NCBI RefSeq assembly: GCF_021044935.1
Contig: NZ_JAJNMP010000002.1
Coordinates: 434,001 to 498,000, forward strand
DNA: 64,000 nucleotides
Direction of reading: 5' to 3'
Origin: Agromyces cavernae
GTDB taxonomy: Bacteria; Actinomycetota; Actinomycetes; Actinomycetales; Microbacteriaceae
Made by a program: the position numbers and the translations under genes. The notes under the pieces are model-generated. The model worked only from the letters and a program-made list of their open reading frames with translations, was not told the origin of the DNA and made no database searches. Below, piece after piece: positions 59,179 through 64,000 of this stretch. Numbering within the stretch: position 1 is the first letter of the stretch; each line of letters starts with the position of its first letter.

Positions 59179-60437
59179 CAGGCTTTGGACTCCTTGCTCG
59201 CGATGACCATGTCGCGGAACCGGTCGAAGAGATAGTTCGCGTCGTGCGGGCCGGCCGCCGATTCGGGGTGGTACTGCACGCTGAACGCGGGGATGTCGAG
59301 GCAGTTGAGGCCCTCGACGACGTTGTCGTTGAGGTCGACGTGGCTCACCTCGACGCGCCCGAAGCCCTCGCTCGACTCGCTCACCCGGTCGATGGGCGCG
59401 TCGACGGCGAAGCCGTGGTTGTGGGCGGTGATCTCGACGCGGCCGGTGGCCCGGTCGAGCACGGGCTGGTTGATGCCCCGGTGTCCGAACGTGAGCTTGT
59501 ATGTGCCGAATCCGAGGGCACGGCCGAGCAGCTGGTTGCCGAAGCAGATGCCGAAGTACGGCACCCCCTGTCGCAGCACGGTGCGCAACAGGTCGACATG
59601 GCGATCGGATGCCCCGGGGTCGCCGGGTCCGTTCGAGAAGAACAGCGCGTCGGGGTCGAGCGCGAGCACCTCATCGGCGGTGACGGTCTGCGGGAGCACG
59701 TGCACGTCGAAGCCGCGCTCGGCGAGGTAGTTCAGCGTCGAGGTCTTGACCCCGAGGTCGAGCACGGCGACCGATCCGACACGGTCGCCGGTGGCGTCGA
59801 CCGTGTAGCGCTCGGCGGTCGAGACGTCGCCCGAGAGGTTGCGACCGGTCATCTGCGCGCCCGACTGCACGAGGGCGAGCTGCTCGCCGGTGCTGAGGGC
59901 GGCGTCGTCGCCCGAGAAGATGCCGGCGCGCATGGCGCCCGCCGAACGCAGGTGCCGGGTCACGGCACGCGTGTCGATGCCCGAGATGCCGACGACGCCC
60001 GACGCGACGAGGTCGTCGTCGAGGCTGCGCTGCGCCCGGAAGTTCGACACGACCCGGGAGGGGTCGCGCACGATGAACCCGGCGACCCAGATGCGCGCCG
60101 ACTCCTCGTCTTCGTCGTTCATTCCGGTGTTGCCGATGTGCGGGGCGGTCATGAGCACGATCTGACCGGCGTACGACGGGTCGGTCAGCGTCTCCTGGTA
60201 GCCGGTCATGCCGGTGGCGAAGACGGCTTCGCCCAGGGTGCGGCCGCGGGCGCCGTAGGCGCGCCCCTCATAGCGCGTGCCGTCCTCGAGGACGAGCACG
60301 GCGGGCTCTGGCGTGCGGCCGATCGTGGGCACGGCGGGCTCGGTCGTGTCGACGGGCGCTGACGCGGTGCCGATCGTCGGCACAGCGGGCTCAGTCGTGC
60401 CGTCGGGCGCCGACGCGGTTGTGGGGGTCTCAGCCAT
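59178..60437 (-). CDS. carA: Carbamoyl-phosphate synthase small chain with repeat-extended N-terminus
   Basis: CarA is the glutamine amidotransferase subunit that supplies ammonia to CarB. The 419-residue protein has the CarA N-terminal domain starting [20 protein letters not shown] near residue 46 and the class I amidotransferase domain with the nucleophile Cys in [18 protein letters not shown] and the His-Glu pair in [15 protein letters not shown] near the end. The first 45 residues are unusual: two tandem 17-residue units ([14 protein letters not shown] type) encoded by a 51-bp repeat. The ATG at 60437 overlaps the end of the upstream gene; a later start that would skip the repeats is not obvious. 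Confidence 0.95.
60318..60419. repeat. 51-bp tandem repeat (two copies) in the 5' end of carA
   Basis: Copies at 60318-60368 and 60369-60419 agree at 45 of 51 positions, and a partial third copy lies just below 60318. Each encodes 17 residues in frame, so copy number can change without breaking carA. Confidence 0.9.
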
Positions 60438-60981
60438 CCGAGGCCTCGCTCTCGTGTTCCGGCCGCGGCACGGCGGGTGCCGCGGCGATGTCGTTGACGG
60501 CCCGGATGATCTCGGCCGCGTCGCCCGGATAGCGGGCGCGAAGGTAGCTGTCGACTCGGCGAGCCGGCTCGGTGTCGTCGGCTGCGCGCGGCGTCCAGGT
60601 GAGTGCGACGAGTCCGTCGGGTTCGACGCCGCGGTCGATCGCAAAGCTCGCGGTCGACGCACCGAGGAGCCGATCGGCCGGGATGAAGGTCGTCGACTCG
60701 CCTGCGACGCGGAGGATCACTCCCCCGGCGACGACCTCGAGGTGGGCGGCGCCGCGGAACGCGAGTCCCTGCACCGCGAGGCGCTCGAGCGGGTCGCCGA
60801 CCGGAGTGGTCGCGACGTACAGCGCCTCGGCCTCGAGGGTGGGCGCGCCGATCGACTCGGGCAGCGGATACGACGACAGCGTCTCGTCGCGCACCGTGCG
60901 GCGCCGCCACGATCGGTACATGAGCCACGCGATGACGGCGACGATGCCGACGGCGACGATTCCGCCGATCCACTTATCCAT
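60430..60981 (-). CDS. Membrane-anchored protein of unknown function in the pyr operon
   Basis: The 183-residue protein has one N-terminal transmembrane helix (about residues 5-25, [22 protein letters not shown]) followed by RRR, so the rest is probably cytosolic. The soluble part (about 50-165) is rich in beta segments ([38 protein letters not shown]) and looks like a small PH-type fold. A comparable gene lies between pyrC and carA in Mycobacterium (Rv1382 type) and other Actinobacteria. It overlaps pyrC by eight bases and carA by eight, so it is cotranslated with them. I do not know its function. Confidence 0.85.
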   Translation of the reverse strand: MDKWIGGIVAVGIVAVIAWLMYRSWRRRTVRDETLSSYPLPESIGAPTLEAEALYVATTPVGDPLERLAVQGLAFRGAAHLEVVAGGVILRVAGESTTFIPADRLLGASTASFAIDRGVEPDGLVALTWTPRAADDTEPARRVDSYLRARYPGDAAEIIRAVNDIAAAPAVPRPEHESEASDG

Positions 60982-62308
60982 CGAACGCCTCCCGCGCGAG
61001 CACGGCGACCTCGCCGGCGTCGCGCACCGCGCCGTCCGCGAAGGTCGTGTAGCCGCCGTGGAAGGTCGCCACGACCCGCCCGGGCAGACTCCGTCCGAGA
61101 TAGGGCGAGTTGACGCTGCGACCGGCGAGCCGGTCGAGATCGAACACGGATGCCGCGGACGGGTCGTAGAGCGTCAACTCGGGCGCCGCTCCCACGGCGA
61201 TCGCCTCGCCGTGGCCACGGAGCCGCCCGATGCGTGCCGGCGCCTGCGACATCACGCGCGCGACATCCGCCCAGCTCAGGAGACCGGTCTCGACGACGGC
61301 AGCGTGCACGACCGACAGGGCCGACTCGAGGCCGACCATGCCGTTCGCCGCAGCGTCCCACTCGCTCTGCTTCGCCTCGACCGGGTGGGGCGCGTGGTCG
61401 GTGGCGACGATGTCGATCGTGCCGTCGGCGAGCGCGGCGCGCAGCGCGAGGGTGTCTTCTGTGCGGCGCAGCGGCGGGTTGACCTTGAACCGCGGGTCGT
61501 AGTCCTTCACGAGGTCCTCGGTGAGCAGAAGATGGTGGGGGGTGACCTCGGCGGTCACGTCGATGCCGCGGGCCTTCGCCCAGCGGATGACCTCGACCGA
61601 GCCCGCGGTCGAGACGTGACAGACGTGCAGGCGACTGCCGACGTGCTCGGCGAGCAGGACGTCGCGCGCGATGATCGACTCCTCGGCGACGGCCGGCCAG
61701 CCCGTGAGGCCGAGCTCGCCCGAGAGTGCGCCCTCGTTCATCTGGGCGCCCTCGGTGAGCCGCGGCTCCTGCGCGTGCTGCGCGATGACGCCATCGAACG
61801 CCTTGACGTACTCGAGCGCGCGCCGCATGAGGAGCGGGTCGGAGACGCAGAAGCCGTCGTCGCTGAACACGCGCACGTTCGCCCGCGATCGTGCCATGGC
61901 GCCGAGCTCCGCGAGCTCGGCTCCCTTGAGGCCGACCGTGACCGCGCCGATCGGCTGCACCGTGGCGTAGCCCGCGGCCCGGCCGAGGGTCGCCTCCTGC
62001 TCGACGACACCCGCGGTGTCGGCGACCGGGAACGTGTTCGCCATCGCGAAGACGGCGGTGAACCCGCCGGCCGCGGCCGCCTGGGTGCCGGTGAGCACGG
62101 TCTCGCTCTGCTCGTAGCCCGGCTCACGAAGGTGCGTGTGCAGGTCGACGAGGCCGGGGAGCGCGATGAGCCCGTCGGCATCGAACACCGTCGCGCCGGC
62201 CGCATCGGCGATGCTGCCGACCTCGCCGATGACGCCGCCGTCGAGCAGGATGTCGGCGCGCTCGCCCGTCGGCAGCGTCGCACCCGTGATGAGGTGGCGC
62301 TCGCGCAT
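60974..62308 (-). CDS. pyrC: Dihydroorotase
   Basis: PyrC cyclises carbamoyl aspartate to dihydroorotate. The 444-residue protein is a class I amidohydrolase with the metal-binding LPGLVDLHTHLREPGYE near residue 54, QAAAAGGFTAVFAMANTFP near residue 81, HVCHVSTAGSVEVIRWAKARG with a metal-ligand His near residue 230 and the catalytic Asp in DIVATDHAPHPVEAKQ near residue 305. Its ATG overlaps the pyrB stop by one base. Confidence 0.97.
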   Translation of the reverse strand: MRERHLITGATLPTGERADILLDGGVIGEVGSIADAAGATVFDADGLIALPGLVDLHTHLREPGYEQSETVLTGTQAAAAGGFTAVFAMANTFPVADTAGVVEQEATLGRAAGYATVQPIGAVTVGLKGAELAELGAMARSRANVRVFSDDGFCVSDPLLMRRALEYVKAFDGVIAQHAQEPRLTEGAQMNEGALSGELGLTGWPAVAEESIIARDVLLAEHVGSRLHVCHVSTAGSVEVIRWAKARGIDVTAEVTPHHLLLTEDLVKDYDPRFKVNPPLRRTEDTLALRAALADGTIDIVATDHAPHPVEAKQSEWDAAANGMVGLESALSVVHAAVVETGLLSWADVARVMSQAPARIGRLRGHGEAIAVGAAPELTLYDPSAASVFDLDRLAGRSVNSPYLGRSLPGRVVATFHGGYTTFADGAVRDAGEVAVLAREAFDG

Positions 62309-63255
62309 CAGGCTTCACCCCGCTCGCTCGACAACAGCAGATAGAGGGCGGCCATTCTCACTGATACTCCGTTCGCGACCTGCTCACGCACCGTCGATCG
62401 AGGCGAATCGGCTGCTCGTGCCGAGATTTCGAGCCCGCGGTTCATCGGACCTGGGTGCATGACCATCGTAGTGCCGGGCAGCCGGTCGAACCGGGCGTCA
62501 TCGAGGCCCCACGTCCTCGCGTACTCGCGGCTGTTGGGGAAGAACGCGGCGTGCATGCGCTCGGCCTGGATGCGGAGCATCATCACGACGTCGGGCGCCC
62601 CTGCGAGCGCGGCGTCGAGGTCGTAGCCGATCGTCGCCGGCCACGCGGCGGTGTCGACGGGCACGAGCGTCGGCGGTGCGACGAGTTCGACCTCGGCCCC
62701 GAGGGTCGCGAGCAGCCACACGTTCGAGCGGGCGACGCGCGAGTGCAGGATGTCGCCGACGATCACGACGCGAGCGCCGTCGAGTCCGCGGCCGCGCGAC
62801 GCCCCGCCGTGCAGCCGGCGACGCATCGTGAACGCGTCGAGCAGCGCCTGCGTCGGATGCTCGTGCGTGCCGTCGCCCGCGTTGATCACTCCCGCGTCGA
62901 TCCACCCGCTCGTGGCGAGCGTGTGCGGGGCGCCGGAGGCGTGGTGGCGGATCACGACCCCGTCGGCGCCCATCGCCTGCAGGGTCTGCGCGGTGTCCTT
63001 CAGGCTCTCGCCCTTCGACACGCTCGAGCCCTTGGCGCTGAAGTTGATGACGTCGGCCGAGAGTCGCTTCGCCGCCGCCTCGAACGAGATGCGGGTGCGC
63101 GTGGAGTCCTCGAAGAACAGGTTGACCACGGTCTTGCCGCGCAGGGTGGGCAGCTTCTTCACCTCGCGCTCCTGCACGGCCGCCATGTCCTCGGCGATGT
63201 CGAGCAGGTTGATCGCCTCGTCGCGCGCGAGGTCGCGGGTCCCGAGCAGGTGCAT
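62308..63255 (-). CDS. pyrB: Aspartate carbamoyltransferase catalytic chain
   Basis: PyrB joins carbamoyl phosphate and aspartate, the first committed pyrimidine step. The 315-residue protein has the carbamoyl-phosphate motif [27 protein letters not shown] near residue 50, [20 protein letters not shown] near residue 132 and [11 protein letters not shown] near residue 268. No regulatory pyrI gene is nearby. A GTG one codon upstream is possible, but the ATG at 63255, overlapping the pyrR stop (TGATG), is the better start. Confidence 0.97.
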   Translation of the reverse strand: MHLLGTRDLARDEAINLLDIAEDMAAVQEREVKKLPTLRGKTVVNLFFEDSTRTRISFEAAAKRLSADVINFSAKGSSVSKGESLKDTAQTLQAMGADGVVIRHHASGAPHTLATSGWIDAGVINAGDGTHEHPTQALLDAFTMRRRLHGGASRGRGLDGARVVIVGDILHSRVARSNVWLLATLGAEVELVAPPTLVPVDTAAWPATIGYDLDAALAGAPDVVMMLRIQAERMHAAFFPNSREYARTWGLDDARFDRLPGTTMVMHPGPMNRGLEISARAADSPRSTVREQVANGVSVRMAALYLLLSSERGEA

Positions 63256-63797
63256 CACTCGTCGCCCCCGTCGATCGTCACGGCGTCGTCGCCGTCGATC
63301 TCGACGAGTCGCACGTTGATGCGCTCGCGCGTCGAACTCGGCAGGTTCTTGCCGACGAAGTCGGCGCGGATGGGGAACTCGCGGTGGCCGCGATCGACGA
63401 GCACCGCGAGGCGCACCGCGCGTGCCCGGCCGAGGTCGGCGAGTGCATCGAACGCCGCGCGGATGGTGCGGCCCGAGTAGAGCACGTCGTCGACGAGCAC
63501 GACGGTCTTGCCGTCGATGCCGCCGGCCGGCACCTCGGTGGGCGCCGGGGTGCGGGTGCGCGTGCGGCCGAGGTCGTCGCGGTACATGGTGACGTCGAGC
63601 GCACCGGCCGGCGCGGCCGGCGCATCGGGTTCGATGCGGGCGATGATCTCGGCGATACGGCGCGCGAGGGCGACGCCGCGCGTGGGGATGCCGAGGAGGA
63701 CCAGATCGGAGCTTCCGCGATTGGACTCGAGGATCTCGTGCGAGATGCGGGTGAGCGCCCGCTGGATGTCAGCCTGACTGAGCACGGCACGTGCCAT
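63255..63797 (-). CDS. pyrR: Pyrimidine operon regulator PyrR
   Basis: PyrR is a UMP-sensing RNA-binding protein that represses the pyr operon and often has uracil phosphoribosyltransferase activity. The 180-residue protein has the PRPP-binding motif [23 protein letters not shown] near residue 98, [18 protein letters not shown] near residue 35 and [16 protein letters not shown] near the end. It heads pyrR-pyrB-pyrC-(membrane protein)-carA-carB-pyrF. The ATG at 63797 has AGGGAG seven bases upstream. A PyrR-type RNA hairpin lies immediately before this site, so autogenous translational repression is likely. Confidence 0.97.
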   Translation of the reverse strand: MARAVLSQADIQRALTRISHEILESNRGSSDLVLLGIPTRGVALARRIAEIIARIEPDAPAAPAGALDVTMYRDDLGRTRTRTPAPTEVPAGGIDGKTVVLVDDVLYSGRTIRAAFDALADLGRARAVRLAVLVDRGHREFPIRADFVGKNLPSSTRERINVRLVEIDGDDAVTIDGGDE

Positions 63798-63813
63798 CAA
63801 CCGACTCCCTTCT

Positions 63814-63829
63814 CCGCCTCACCGGACGG
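63814..63829 (-). promoter_or_regulatory. PyrR-binding RNA hairpin in the pyr operon leader
   Basis: The transcript reads CCGUCCGGUGAGGCGG here. It contains UCCGGUGAGGC, which fits the PyrR-binding consensus ARUCCNGNGAGGYU at its core. It can form a stem (CCG/CGG, then CC/GG, with one bulged U) with a five-base loop. It ends four bases before the pyrR ribosome binding site (63805-63810), so bound PyrR would block ribosomes. Confidence 0.72.
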
Positions 63830-63853
63830 CCTTAAAGGTTGTCAACTCGCACG

Positions 63854-63859
63854 AGTCTA
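63854..63859 (-). promoter_or_regulatory. -10 element (TAGACT) of the pyr operon
   Basis: TAGACT on the minus strand would start transcription near 63847, giving a leader of about 50 bases that holds the PyrR hairpin and the ribosome binding site. No strong -35 is visible. Confidence 0.5.
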
Positions 63860-63903
63860 CCGTGTCCCGCGACTGCGGGCTGTCGCATGACCTCGTGAAC
63901 GGA

Positions 63904-63909
63904 TAGCGT
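63904..63909 (+). promoter_or_regulatory. -10 element (TAGCGT) of the leaderless gene at 63916
   Basis: TAGCGT ends six bases before the ATG at 63916 on the plus strand, the leaderless spacing. It is divergent from the pyr promoter. Confidence 0.5.
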
Positions 63910-63915
63910 GCGAGC

Positions 63916-64000
63916 ATGCGCGCGCACCCCTCTCGTCCGTGGGCCGTCGCCACGGCGCTCATCGCGGGACTCTGGGCGTTCTTCCTGCTGCCGCCGCAGC
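63916..64000 (+). CDS. Start of an exported or membrane protein (3' end outside window)
   Basis: Only 28 residues are visible: MRAHPSRPWAVATALIAGL followed by WAFFLLPPQ. A short basic start and a hydrophobic stretch (about residues 9-24) suggest a signal peptide or first transmembrane helix. It is divergent from pyrR and probably leaderless. I cannot name it. It could also be a chance frame, but the start and promoter spacing argue for a real gene. Confidence 0.6.
   Translation, partial: MRAHPSRPWAVATALIAGLWAFFLLPPQ

Overview
The window is a contiguous piece of a high-GC actinobacterial chromosome. The family Microbacteriaceae (Agromyces/Leifsonia-like) is my inference. It rests on RbpA and WhiA, the OpcA-containing pentose phosphate operon, the Trp-operon membrane proteins, PdtaR-like ANTAR signalling and a pyr/rpoZ/coaBC/metK/priA/fmt/rsmB/rpe gene order shared with other Actinobacteria such as Mycobacterium. 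Nearly every base belongs to a core housekeeping gene. I see no transposase, phage gene, CRISPR array or restriction system.

Layout. (1) 1-7191, plus strand: tkt (5' cut by the window edge), tal, pgi, zwf, opcA and pgl form one tightly packed operon for the oxidative and non-oxidative pentose phosphate pathway and its entry to glycolysis. It meets the next genes tail to tail at an 18-bp perfect terminator hairpin. (2) 7266-12880, minus strand: gap-pgk-tpiA-secG-rbpA, with sodA and whiA upstream of gap. (3) 12914-21443, minus strand: uvrA-uvrC-rapZ, uvrB and coaE, i.e. nucleotide-excision repair plus an RNase adaptor and CoA synthesis. The usual yvcK gene is missing between rapZ and whiA. (4) 21459-31235: rpsA, a DUF885 peptidase, polA, a PdtaR-like response regulator, tRNA-Leu(CAA) on the plus strand, an alpha/beta hydrolase and pyruvate kinase. 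(5) 31308-46790, minus strand: gltBD, lgt, a trp cluster (trpE, two small membrane proteins, trpC, trpB, trpA), a his cluster (hisE, hisG, hisF, hisI) and rpe. (6) 46825-63797, minus strand: rsmB, fmt, priA, metK, coaBC, rpoZ, an mIHF-guanylate kinase fusion, and the pyr operon pyrR-pyrB-pyrC-(membrane protein)-carA-carB-pyrF. A divergent membrane or exported protein starts at 63916 and leaves the window.

Regulation visible in the sequence. Many genes begin exactly 6-7 bases after a TAnnnT -10 element, so they are probably transcribed as leaderless mRNAs (uvrA, uvrB, coaE, the DUF885 gene, polA, the ANTAR regulator, hisE, rpe and the gene at 63916). Four of these (uvrA, uvrB, polA, DUF885 peptidase) also carry a TGTCGGTG-type element exactly 8 bases upstream of the -10. 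This is the arrangement of the mycobacterial LexA-independent, PafBC-dependent DNA-damage promoter. A near-perfect LexA (SOS) box also lies between uvrB and uvrA. The pyr operon has a PyrR-binding RNA hairpin next to the pyrR ribosome binding site.

I found no wholly new system. The most interesting items are the putative DNA-damage promoter set (including one in front of a peptidase gene), the mIHF-Gmk fusion, the loss of yvcK from its conserved slot, the 51-bp tandem repeat that lengthens CarA, and a conserved-looking inverted repeat in the rpsA leader.
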